Below are positions 1-6,037 of a DNA stretch of 8,120 nt, in pieces. The notes under the pieces were generated by a model, which had not been told where the DNA came from, did no database searches, and saw only the letters and a list, made by a program, of their open reading frames with translations. A program made the position numbers and the translations under genes. The stretch is from Roseburia sp. (GTDB taxonomy: Bacteria > Bacillota > Clostridia > Lachnospirales > Lachnospiraceae). Where the stretch lies: positions 1-8,120 of the forward strand of contig JAUUNJ010000105.1 in the NCBI GenBank assembly GCA_030844625.1, written 5' to 3'. Position 1 is the first letter of the stretch; every line of letters begins with the position of its first letter.

Positions 1-1
1 G

Positions 2-109
2 TGGATGCACAAAAAGTCTGATTTAAAAAATGGAATTATCAGTCAGGATGAATACTTTGATTGGAAAATCCGTTTTCCTGACAGTTGTGATTCGAATGAA
101 TCTGATTAG
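2..109 (+). CDS. C-terminal end of an unidentified protein, cut by the window edge
   Basis: The frame is open from the left edge and ends at TAG 107-109, giving 35 visible residues. An ATG lies at 5-7, but no ribosome binding site can be judged because it would fall outside the window, so this is probably the tail of a longer gene. The tail is charged and aromatic, with the stretch GIISQDEYFDWKIRFPDSCD followed by a short acidic end. The pattern of a glycine-isoleucine turn followed by DEYFxWK looks like a small helical hairpin at a protein C-terminus, but I cannot name a family. It does not look like a tyrosine recombinase C-terminus, since no HxxTxxxY-type motif is seen. It converges on guaA and, given the guaA 3' location, could belong to an inserted element; that is inference. 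A spurious short frame remains possible. Confidence 0.35.
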   Translation, partial: WMHKKSDLKNGIISQDEYFDWKIRFPDSCDSNESD

Positions 110-112
110 CCT

Positions 113-135
113 ATTCAAGCCGAGCATGGCTGAAT
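113..135. repeat. Small inverted repeat just after the plus-strand stop codon
   Basis: ATTC-A-AGCC (113-121) pairs with GGCTGAAT (128-135) around a 6-nt loop, giving 8 base pairs with one bulged A at 117. It begins 3 nt after the stop codon of the plus-strand frame. No T-run follows on either strand, so it is not a standard intrinsic terminator. It could protect a 3' end or be a protein-binding site. Its left arm overlaps the octamer CTATTCAA, which also forms the end of guaA. Confidence 0.4.
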
Positions 136-180
136 AATAATATATACAAAATAACAAATTAGAAATTCAAATGAATAAAC

Positions 181-202
181 AGGTATCAAAAAGGTATCAC
201 AA
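181..202. repeat. Tandem 11-bp direct repeat, integrase arm-site-like
   Basis: AGGTATCAAAA (181-191) is followed directly by AGGTATCACAA (192-202), a 10 of 11 match at an exact 11-bp period, so both copies face the same side of the helix. Closely spaced direct repeats of this size near an element end are typical of arm-type binding sites of tyrosine integrases (established for lambda and Tn916-type systems). The location 56-77 bp beyond the guaA stop codon suits that reading. No integrase gene is visible, so the function is inferred. Confidence 0.5.
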
Positions 203-207
203 GACAT

Positions 208-248
208 AAAAATTCCCCAGAGTGCCCATATACAAAGGCTCTCTGGGG
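208..248 (-). terminator. Rho-independent terminator of guaA
   Basis: Reading the minus strand, CCCCAGAG (248-241) pairs with CTCTGGGG (222-215). After an A-A mismatch the inner GCC/GGC continues the stem. The stem is followed by AA and then five Ts (212-208). It starts 10 nt past the guaA stop codon, as expected for the end of that transcript. On the plus strand the same stem is followed by TTGTTTCT, so it may also weakly stop transcription arriving from the left. Confidence 0.88.
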
Positions 249-257
249 TTGTTTCTA

Positions 258-1799
258 CTATTCAAACTCTATCGTTCCAGGCGGTTTACTGGTCAAATCA
301 TACATTACCCTATTCACACCCTTCACCTCATTAATAATCCTGTTCATTACCTTCTGCAATACCTCAAATGGTATCTCTGAGCAGTCTGCCGTCATGAAAT
401 CACTGGTATTTACCGACCTCAAAGCCACAGCATAATCATAAGTTCTCTCATCACCCATAACACCAACAGAGCGCATATTGGTAAGCGCAGCAAAATACTG
501 TCCCAAATCTCTTGCAATACCTGCTTTATCAATCTCCTCACGATAAATGGCGTCTGCATCCTGTACAATACGAACCTTTTCAGCGGTTACTTCTCCGATA
601 ATTCTAATTCCAAGACCTGGACCAGGGAATGGCTGACGGTATACCAGATATTCCGGTATGCCCAGTTCCAATCCGGCTTTTCTTACCTCATCCTTAAATA
701 AGAGACGAAGCGGCTCGATAATCTCTTTAAAATCAACATGTTCTGGAAGACCGCCTACATTGTGGTGGCTCTTGATTACCGCAGAATCGCCCAGTCCTGA
801 TTCAATAATATCAGGATAAATCGTTCCCTGCACAAGAAAGTCTACAGCACCAATCTTTTTCGCCTCTTCCTCAAACACTCTAATAAACTCTTCACCAATA
901 ATCTTTCTTTTTGCTTCCGGCTCTTCTACTCCGGCAAGCTTTCTATAATATCTTTCCTGTGCATTAACACGAATAAAGTTAAGCTCGTAAGGACCATTTG
1001 GACCAAATACAGCTTCCACTTCATCGCCTTCATTTTTTCTAAGAAGTCCATGATCCACAAATACACAGGTAAGCTGCTTTCCTACTGCCTTTGAAAGAAG
1101 AACTGCTGCAACAGAAGAGTCTACACCACCGGATAATGCGCAGAGTACCTTACCGTTTCCAACTTTTTCACGAATCTGCTTGATTGTTTCCTCTACAAAA
1201 GAAGACATAATCCAATCACCTTTACATCCGCACACATCATATACAAAGGCACGAAGCATCTTCTGACCTTCCTCTGTATGCATAACTTCTGGATGAAACT
1301 GCGTTGCATACAGATTTCTGTCCGCATTTTCAAATGCTGCCACCGGGCAGTTAGGCGTTGTTGCTGTAATTCTAAATCCATCCGGTGCCTGACTGATATA
1401 GTCTGTATGGCTCATCCAGCAGATTGTTTTATCAGCCACATCCCGAAACAATAAGCTTGACTGATCCACATCTACTTCTGTCTTTCCATATTCGCTGACA
1501 GGCGCTGTCTCAACTTTTCCGTCTAAAAGATATGACATAAGCTGTGAACCATAACAGATTCCGAGGATTGGAATTCCCATATCAAAAATTTCTTTGTCGC
1601 AACGCGGTGATGTTTCACCGTACACGCTGTTTGGCCCGCCTGTAAAAATAATTCCTTTCGGATTCATCTTCTTAATTTCATCTAATGATAATGTATATGG
1701 ATGAACCTCACAGTATACATTACACTCTCTTACACGTCTGGCAATCAACTGGTTATACTGACCGCCAAAGTCTAAAACAATTACTAATTCCTTATCCAT
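258..1799 (-). CDS. guaA: GMP synthase (glutamine-hydrolysing)
   Basis: Cytosolic enzyme that converts XMP, ATP and glutamine into GMP, the final step of guanine nucleotide synthesis. The 513-residue product has the usual family length. Residues 1-190 are the class I glutamine amidotransferase domain with nucleophile Cys82 in GICYGSQ and His169/Glu171 in QFHPEV completing the triad. Residues 200-390 are the ATP pyrophosphatase domain with the PP-loop SGGVDSS at 223-229, then QGTIYPD at 324-330 and HHNVGG at 345-350. The C-terminal dimerisation and XMP-binding domain holds [10 protein letters not shown] (390-399) and ends in [10 protein letters not shown]. The frame is open for 34 codons further upstream, but the start at 1799 is preferred: GGAGG lies 4 nt upstream, homologues begin at the same point, and the longer reading would run over the promoter. 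It has its own promoter and terminator, so it is likely monocistronic. Nothing is missing or broken. Confidence 0.98.
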   Translation of the reverse strand: MDKELVIVLDFGGQYNQLIARRVRECNVYCEVHPYTLSLDEIKKMNPKGIIFTGGPNSVYGETSPRCDKEIFDMGIPILGICYGSQLMSYLLDGKVETAPVSEYGKTEVDVDQSSLLFRDVADKTICWMSHTDYISQAPDGFRITATTPNCPVAAFENADRNLYATQFHPEVMHTEEGQKMLRAFVYDVCGCKGDWIMSSFVEETIKQIREKVGNGKVLCALSGGVDSSVAAVLLSKAVGKQLTCVFVDHGLLRKNEGDEVEAVFGPNGPYELNFIRVNAQERYYRKLAGVEEPEAKRKIIGEEFIRVFEEEAKKIGAVDFLVQGTIYPDIIESGLGDSAVIKSHHNVGGLPEHVDFKEIIEPLRLLFKDEVRKAGLELGIPEYLVYRQPFPGPGLGIRIIGEVTAEKVRIVQDADAIYREEIDKAGIARDLGQYFAALTNMRSVGVMGDERTYDYAVALRSVNTSDFMTADCSEIPFEVLQKVMNRIINEVKGVNRVMYDLTSKPPGTIEFE

Positions 1800-1838
1800 G
1801 GTTCCTCCCTCTTGTTTGTCCCGTGAATGATAAAGTGA

Positions 1839-1874
1839 AAAAGCCAGATCAATCGATTTACTACACCAGCTTTT
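1839..1874 (-). promoter_or_regulatory. Possible hairpin at the 5' end of the guaA leader
   Basis: In the minus-strand RNA AAAAGCUGG (1874-1866) can pair with CUGGCUUUU (1847-1839), 9 pairs of which two are G-U, around an 18-nt loop. It would form almost at the predicted transcription start, about 40 nt before the ribosome binding site. The 3' arm ends in a U-run (UUUUU), so it could act as a weak attenuator or simply as a 5' stabilising stem. The leader does not show the conserved three-way junction pieces of a purine riboswitch. The stem is AT-rich and may be fortuitous. Confidence 0.25.
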
Positions 1875-1882
1875 ATCATTAG

Positions 1883-1911
1883 ATTTTAACCTATTTTGCA
1901 TTAATAGACAA
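1883..1911 (-). promoter_or_regulatory. Sigma-A-type promoter of guaA
   Basis: Minus-strand -35 element TTGTCT (1911-1906, 4 of 6 consensus bases) and -10 element TAAAAT (1888-1883, 5 of 6) are separated by exactly 17 bp in AT-rich DNA. Transcription would begin near 1876, leaving a leader of about 75 nt before the guaA start codon. It lies just beyond the stop codon of the broken ASCH gene, so guaA does not depend on that remnant for expression. No operator is evident. Confidence 0.6.
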
Positions 1912-1929
1912 TAGGAGAAATAAAATATT

Positions 1930-2233
1930 TCAAAATTTAAAGATGATCAAAATCAAGGGGTTCAATTTCCGCTGATTTTCTTCAAGAACCTTAATACTCT
2001 CTTCATCGGATAATTTAACATAATTGTCCACGTTTTTTACTTTTGCTCTGGCAGCAATTTTTTTTACTTCCTTTTTCCATAAAATAAATTTCTTCATTTT
2101 CAAACACTCTGCTATGCGGAATTTTTCTTCCTGCAGCACCGCGAACTACCATAGTCTTTGTCCCTGTAAGAATTTTATCCAGGACTTTTTCACCTTTTTT
2201 TCCTGTATTGTCACAATAAACTAAATGTACCAT
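1930..2233 (-). pseudogene. Broken ASCH-domain protein gene (frameshift and 3' truncation)
   Basis: Starting at ATG 2233, with AAGGAAG upstream, the first 58 residues read MVHLVYCDN..., then GTKTMVVRGAAGRKIPHSRV, then EEIYFMEKGSKK. This matches my memory of short ASCH-domain proteins (about 100-120 residues), including the ASCH signature GxK(x)4R at Gly24, Lys26 and Arg31. ASCH domains are PUA-like beta-barrels thought to bind RNA or modified nucleotides. Translation then leaves the family frame at a run of eight A (minus strand, 2065-2058). Dropping one A restores it, giving KIAARAKVKNV and then LSDEESIKVLEENQRKLN. The restored frame ends at TGA 1932-1930 after an unrelated [10 protein letters not shown], so the usual C-terminal strand (about 20 residues containing a Trp) is missing, apparently deleted up to the guaA promoter. 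Two independent lesions favour a true pseudogene over a sequencing error. The family call is from recalled pattern, not a search. Confidence 0.72.
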
Positions 2234-2483
2234 TAAAAATCTTCCTTGCAAATATCAGATACTGTATCAGTATCCCGTGCTTCCTTTGGTGAAATTTCAT
2301 GAAATTGGTGAAAAGCTTTTGTAAAAGAAGTTGGTGAATCATACCCATATTTATAACTCGAATCCACTACTTTAATACTTGTACTTTTCAGATCATATTC
2401 CGCCAACGTCATTTTCTGAAACGAATATATTCTGCAAAACTTATTCCATACATATAAGAAAATACTTTACTATTCATTTCAGT
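2233..2483 (-). pseudogene. C-terminal remnant of an AraC-family transcriptional regulator
   Basis: The minus-strand frame ending at TAA 2235-2233 contains TLAEYDLKSTSIKVVDSSYK followed by YGYDSPTSFTKAFHQFH and EISPKEAR. This is the second helix-turn-helix and signature end of AraC/XylS DNA-binding domains (the YGYxSxxxFxxAFxxxxGxxPxxxR pattern). Upstream the homology continues in another frame, NSKVFSYMYGISFAEYIRF, which fits the first helix-turn-helix and linker helix. The two frames join at a run of four A (2415-2412) where AGAAAAATG would be expected, so one A seems lost. Before Thr at 2483 there is an in-frame TGA and no further homology, so roughly the first half of the DNA-binding domain and any sensor domain are gone. 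The stop overlaps the ASCH start as TAATG, so the two were once translationally coupled. No function is expected now. Confidence 0.75.
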
Positions 2484-2589
2484 TCATACCAAACCTTCTT
2501 CCTAAAAATAACGCATTAATAAAATGTCATTTACGACACTCTGCACATCCACAGAGGAACATGAAACTACAACGCAATTTCTATGAAAT
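2484..2589. other. Short gene-free segment between AraC remnant and terminator
   Basis: No supported gene is present on either strand. On the minus strand a TGA closes the AraC frame at 2486-2484, and continuing upstream yields no recognisable DNA-binding-domain residues. I saw only a weak 6-bp stem near 2524-2541 with no proper T-run. This is probably where the 5' half of the regulator was deleted. Confidence 0.5.
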
Positions 2590-2630
2590 AAAAAAGGTAC
2601 CTGATACACGCCTTTGTATATCAGATACCT
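2590..2630 (-). terminator. Strong minus-strand intrinsic terminator with no clear gene before it
   Basis: In minus-strand RNA GGUAUCUGAUAUAC (2629-2616) pairs over 14 positions with GUGUAUCAGGUACC (2609-2596), including two G-U pairs, around a 6-nt loop, and six Ts follow (2595-2590). On the plus strand the two G-U positions become C-A mismatches and no T-run follows, so the structure was shaped for the minus strand. The nearest complete gene upstream is uvrA, 567 nt away. It may therefore end a long uvrBA 3' tail, a lost gene, or a small RNA. Confidence 0.82.
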
Positions 2631-2837
2631 CCTCTATTCTCAATACCGCTCTTCTACTTTTCGTTAACAACTACAGGTTTATTCTTCTCCTATGGAAACG
2701 CTTCTCTCACTACCCTCCGATTCTATTTTATATTCGGCTATTTGTTTCCCTCTACTACCTGTATACGGCTTCTTCTATCTACTTAACCATGAATTGTTAT
2801 TTTCCATCAAATCTTCGTTTTGAATACTGTTCTATCC

Positions 2838-2906
2838 TTTCCGATTCTCTGTAACAATCCATCCGATCAATACTACTCTTTACAGTTATTTCCGATTCCT
2901 CTGTAA
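2838..2906. repeat. Imperfect direct repeat in the gene-free stretch
   Basis: TTTCCGATTCTCTGTAA (2838-2854) recurs as TTTCCGATTCCTCTGTAA (2889-2906), identical except for one inserted C, with an offset of 51 bp. A third partial copy, CTCCGATTCT, is at 2715-2724. In minus-strand reading these are TTACAG-AG-AATCGGAAA units. The similarity does not extend over the whole 51 bp, so this is a repeated short core rather than a clean tandem duplication. Function unknown; a decayed repetitive coding segment or protein-binding sites are both possible. Confidence 0.55.
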
Positions 2907-3035
2907 TATAAGTAGATAATCATTCGTAAGGATTATTCCTACTACTTCATTTCGATAATATTGCTACTGAGTTGACATTCAATAACACAAGGCTGTTAAG
3001 TTACTCTGTAGAAGCTTTCGGTATTTAATACATTT

Positions 3036-3059
3036 TTATTTGTGTTTTGAATATACCAT
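3036..3059 (-). other. Seven-codon frame with a strong ribosome binding site
   Basis: AAGGAG (3070-3065) sits 5 nt before ATG 3059-3057, an excellent initiation signal, yet the frame encodes only MVYSKHK before TAA 3038-3036. In the same frame it would continue for 18 more codons past that stop. It is most likely the beginning of a gene that has since been destroyed, although a very short leader-type peptide cannot be excluded. It lies 138 nt downstream of the uvrA stop codon. Confidence 0.22.
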
Positions 3060-3196
3060 GAAATCTCCTTATTTTAAAGACTTTTTTAACATGTTTTTAA
3101 TCTTCATTACATGTGCCGATTTTAAACATTTTTATGAATCGTTTTTTTATTCAAAATCTACAAAATTATTCCTTGAACACATTTGCACTATACCAT

Positions 3197-6034
3197 TTAT
3201 GCCCGATTCAGCATTTCACGAACATATTTCCCCGTATAGCTTGTAGGATGTTCTGCCACCTGTTCAGGAGTCCCCTGTACTACCACAGTCCCTCCCCGGT
3301 CTCCGCCATCCGGTCCCATATCAATAATGTAATCTGCCACCTTAATCACATCCAGATTATGTTCAATTACCAAAACAGTATTTCCCTCATCTGTTAATCT
3401 GTGAAGTATTTCTACCAATTTATGCACATCCGCAAAATGTAGTCCTGTAGTAGGCTCATCCAGCACATATATTGTCTTTCCTGTACTGCGGCGGCTTAAC
3501 TCCGTTGCCAGCTTAATACGCTGTGCCTCGCCACCTGATAAGGTAGTGGAAGGCTGTCCCAGTTTAATATAACCTAAACCTACATCGTATAAAGTCTGCA
3601 CTTTGTTGAGAATTCTAGGTACATTCTTAAAGAAATCCAGTGCCTCTTCTACGGTCATCTCCAATACATCATATATACTCTTTCCTTTATACTTAACCTC
3701 CAACGTTTCACGGTTGTAACGCTTACCTCCACAGACTTCACAAGGCACATACACATCAGGAAGAAAATGCATTTCTACTTTTAATATACCATCTCCTGTA
3801 CATGCCTCACATCTGCCGCCTTTTACATTAAAGCTGAATCTTCCTTTCTTATATCCTCTCTCCTTGGCATCCATTGTTGTAGCAAAAAGATCCCTTATCA
3901 TATCAAACATTCCAGTGTATGTGGCAGGATTGGAACGGGGAGTTCTCCCAATTGGTGACTGGTCAATATTTATTATTTTATCCAGTTGTTCCACTCCCTC
4001 TATCTTTTTGTGCTTTCCTGAAATGGTTCTTGCCCTATTAAGTTTCTTTGCCAACTCCTTATAGATAATCTCGTTTACAAGAGAACTTTTTCCGGAACCT
4101 GACACACCGGTTACGCATGTAAGAACCCCTAATGGAATTTTTACACTAATATTCTTCAGGTTATTTTCCTGTGCTCCCACTACCTTGATAAACCCCTTTG
4201 GCTTTCTTCGTGTCTCCGGCACAGGAATTTTCAGTTCCCCACTTAAATACTTTCCCGTTATGGAATCAGGATTATTGATAATATCCTCTGCTGTACCCAC
4301 AGCAACAACTTCTCCACCATGAGCACCGGCTCTCGGTCCGATGTCTACAATATAATCTGCTGCACGCATTGTATCTTCATCATGCTCAACTATAACAAGA
4401 GTATTTCCCAAATCCCGCAAATGCTTCAGTGTGACAAGAAGTTTTTCATTATCATTCTGATGCAATCCGATACTTGGTTCGTCCATAATATATGCCACAC
4501 CAACCAGTCCTGAACCAATCTGGGTTGCCAGCCTGATACGCTGTGCCTCACCTCCGGAAAGAGTTCCGGTGGCTCGAGAAAGGCTTAAGTAATCAAGTCC
4601 CACATCAACCAAAAACTTAAGTCTTCCTTTTATCTCCTTTAAAATATCCTTACCAATCTTTTTCTGTGTATCTGTAAGAGGAATCTTCTCTATATAATCC
4701 AACTCGTCTCTGATGGACATATCCGTTAATTCATAAATATTCTTATCTCCAATAGTTACTGCCAGCGATTCTTTTTTAAGTCTGTGCCCGTGACAGGTTC
4801 CACAAGGTGTAATTCTCATGAATGTCTCAAATTCCGCCTTAGTCGATTCTGCACTTGTCTCCCTATAACGTCTTTCCACGGTTCTGATCAATCCCTCAAA
4901 AGCAATATCATAAGTCCCCACTCCACGTTGCCCCTTGTAATGGACTTGTACAGATTCCCCATTTGTTCCATAAATAAGTATGTCATATATATCTTTGGGA
5001 TAATCTTCAAAAGGAGTATCCAGATCAAATCCATATTTTTTACATAAAGCCTGAAGAATGGCATTTGTAAAACTACCCTGCTTATTGGCACTCTGCCATC
5101 CCAGAACTACTATAGCACCTTGATTAATACTGAGACTCTTGTCCGGAATCATCAGATCCACATCGAATTCCATCTTGTAGCCAAGTCCAAAACAATCCGG
5201 ACACGCACCGAAAGGATTATTAAAAGAAAAACTTCTCGGCTGTATTTCATCTATACTGATACCACATTCCGTGCAGGCAAAATTCTGACTAAAAGTCATT
5301 TCCTCTCCGCCAATCACATCCACTATCATTAATCCATTCCCCAGTTTTAATGCATTTTCAATGGAATCTGTCAGACGCTTTTCAATACCATCACGAATAC
5401 TTAATCTGTCAATAATAACTTCAATGCTGTGTTTAATGTTTTTGTCTAACTTAATTTCCTCTGTCAATTCATACATATTGCCGTCTATGCGCACACGAAC
5501 ATACCCACTTTTCTTGGCACTTTCCAGTACCTTTTCATGACGCCCCTTTTTTCCACGCACAACCGGAGCAAGTATCTGAAATCTCGTGCGCTCTTCCAGT
5601 TTTTTTATCTGATCCACAATCTCATCTACGGTCTGCTTTTTTATTTCCCTACCACACTTTGGACAATGAGGAACTCCGGCTCTCGCATATAAAAGTCTCA
5701 TATAATCATAGATTTCTGTCACAGTTCCCACTGTAGAACGTGGGTTTCTGTTGGTAGACTTCTGATCGATTGATATTGCCGGTGGTAATCCCTCAATACT
5801 TTCTACCTGAGGTTTTTCCATTTGCCCTAAAAATTGTCTTGCATAGGAAGACAATGATTCCATATACCTTCTCTGTCCCTCTGCATAAATTGTATCGAAT
5901 GCTAATGATGACTTTCCGGAACCGCTAAGTCCGGTAACAACTGTAAACTCATCTCTTGGTATGTCAATATCTATATTTTTTAAATTATGCTCACACGCAC
6001 CTTTGATGCGAATATATTTATTTTTGTCTGCCAT
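3197..6034 (-). CDS. uvrA: Excinuclease ABC subunit A, DNA damage recognition ATPase
   Basis: Cytosolic, DNA-bound ATPase that dimerises, scans DNA for helix distortion and loads UvrB in nucleotide excision repair. The 945-residue product is full length (family about 940-960). Both ABC modules are complete. Module I has Walker [10 protein letters not shown] (35-43), signature [12 protein letters not shown] (492-503) and Walker [11 protein letters not shown] (515-524). Module II has GVSGSGKSS (643-651), [12 protein letters not shown] (832-843) and VLDEPTTGL (857-865). Zinc-binding cysteine pairs are all kept: Cys124/127 with Cys411/414, Cys254/257 with Cys278/281, and Cys742/745 with Cys765/768. 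The UvrB-binding region after the first Walker A (about 120-250) is present. The start at 6034 follows uvrB by 3 nt, so the two form an operon and are probably translationally coupled. All drug-pump-type alternatives are excluded by the zinc modules and UvrA-specific inserts. No mutation or truncation is seen. Confidence 0.98.
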   Translation of the reverse strand: MADKNKYIRIKGACEHNLKNIDIDIPRDEFTVVTGLSGSGKSSLAFDTIYAEGQRRYMESLSSYARQFLGQMEKPQVESIEGLPPAISIDQKSTNRNPRSTVGTVTEIYDYMRLLYARAGVPHCPKCGREIKKQTVDEIVDQIKKLEERTRFQILAPVVRGKKGRHEKVLESAKKSGYVRVRIDGNMYELTEEIKLDKNIKHSIEVIIDRLSIRDGIEKRLTDSIENALKLGNGLMIVDVIGGEEMTFSQNFACTECGISIDEIQPRSFSFNNPFGACPDCFGLGYKMEFDVDLMIPDKSLSINQGAIVVLGWQSANKQGSFTNAILQALCKKYGFDLDTPFEDYPKDIYDILIYGTNGESVQVHYKGQRGVGTYDIAFEGLIRTVERRYRETSAESTKAEFETFMRITPCGTCHGHRLKKESLAVTIGDKNIYELTDMSIRDELDYIEKIPLTDTQKKIGKDILKEIKGRLKFLVDVGLDYLSLSRATGTLSGGEAQRIRLATQIGSGLVGVAYIMDEPSIGLHQNDNEKLLVTLKHLRDLGNTLVIVEHDEDTMRAADYIVDIGPRAGAHGGEVVAVGTAEDIINNPDSITGKYLSGELKIPVPETRRKPKGFIKVVGAQENNLKNISVKIPLGVLTCVTGVSGSGKSSLVNEIIYKELAKKLNRARTISGKHKKIEGVEQLDKIINIDQSPIGRTPRSNPATYTGMFDMIRDLFATTMDAKERGYKKGRFSFNVKGGRCEACTGDGILKVEMHFLPDVYVPCEVCGGKRYNRETLEVKYKGKSIYDVLEMTVEEALDFFKNVPRILNKVQTLYDVGLGYIKLGQPSTTLSGGEAQRIKLATELSRRSTGKTIYVLDEPTTGLHFADVHKLVEILHRLTDEGNTVLVIEHNLDVIKVADYIIDMGPDGGDRGGTVVVQGTPEQVAEHPTSYTGKYVREMLNRA

Positions 6035-6037
6035 TGT

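Larger units (their letters stand above)
2631..3196. other. Gene-free, strand-biased stretch behind uvrA
   Basis: No credible coding frame was found on either strand. The plus strand is pyrimidine-rich and guanine-poor, so the minus strand (the direction of all neighbouring genes) is purine-rich from about 2631 to 2940. Minus-strand frames carry short open pieces rich in Glu, Ser, Lys and Arg (for example ITEESEITVKSSIDRM, and EKNKPVVVNEK before a TAG at about 2660), broken by frequent stops. This could be the wreck of a former gene that used the terminator at 2590-2630, or a long untranslated tail of uvrBA. I found no terminator directly behind uvrA. An imperfect repeat (2838-2906) and a tiny frame with a good ribosome binding site (3036-3059) lie inside. 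Confidence 0.55.

Noticed and set aside
181..202. Start of a CRISPR array
   Set aside because: The units are 11 bp, directly abutting and only two, with no spacers.
1800..1901. 34-codon N-terminal extension of guaA
   Set aside because: It would begin inside the promoter spacer, has no ribosome binding site, and family members start at [14 protein letters not shown], which has GGAGG in front.
2561..2854. 97-residue plus-strand frame, rich in Leu, Tyr and Ser
   Set aside because: It runs through the minus-strand terminator, opposes all neighbours, and its composition simply follows from a pyrimidine-rich strand; only a weak GAGG precedes it. No family resemblance was seen.
2972..3001. Plus-strand TTGACA resembling a -35 element
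   Set aside because: The best -10 candidate (TTAAGT, 18-bp spacer) matches only 3 of 6 consensus bases, and no plus-strand gene follows before the uvrA antisense strand.
2631..3040. Known large non-coding RNA (tmRNA, RNase P RNA, SRP RNA, 6S RNA)
   Set aside because: None of the conserved core motifs of these RNAs is seen, and the strand-biased composition gives little self-complementarity apart from the terminator.
3040..3397. Two overlapping plus-strand frames near the uvrA 3' end
   Set aside because: Both overlap the end of uvrA in antisense, lack domain-like content and do not have convincing ribosome binding sites.
4784..5332. Plus- and minus-strand frames inside uvrA
   Set aside because: They are antisense or out-of-frame shadows of an intact, highly conserved gene.
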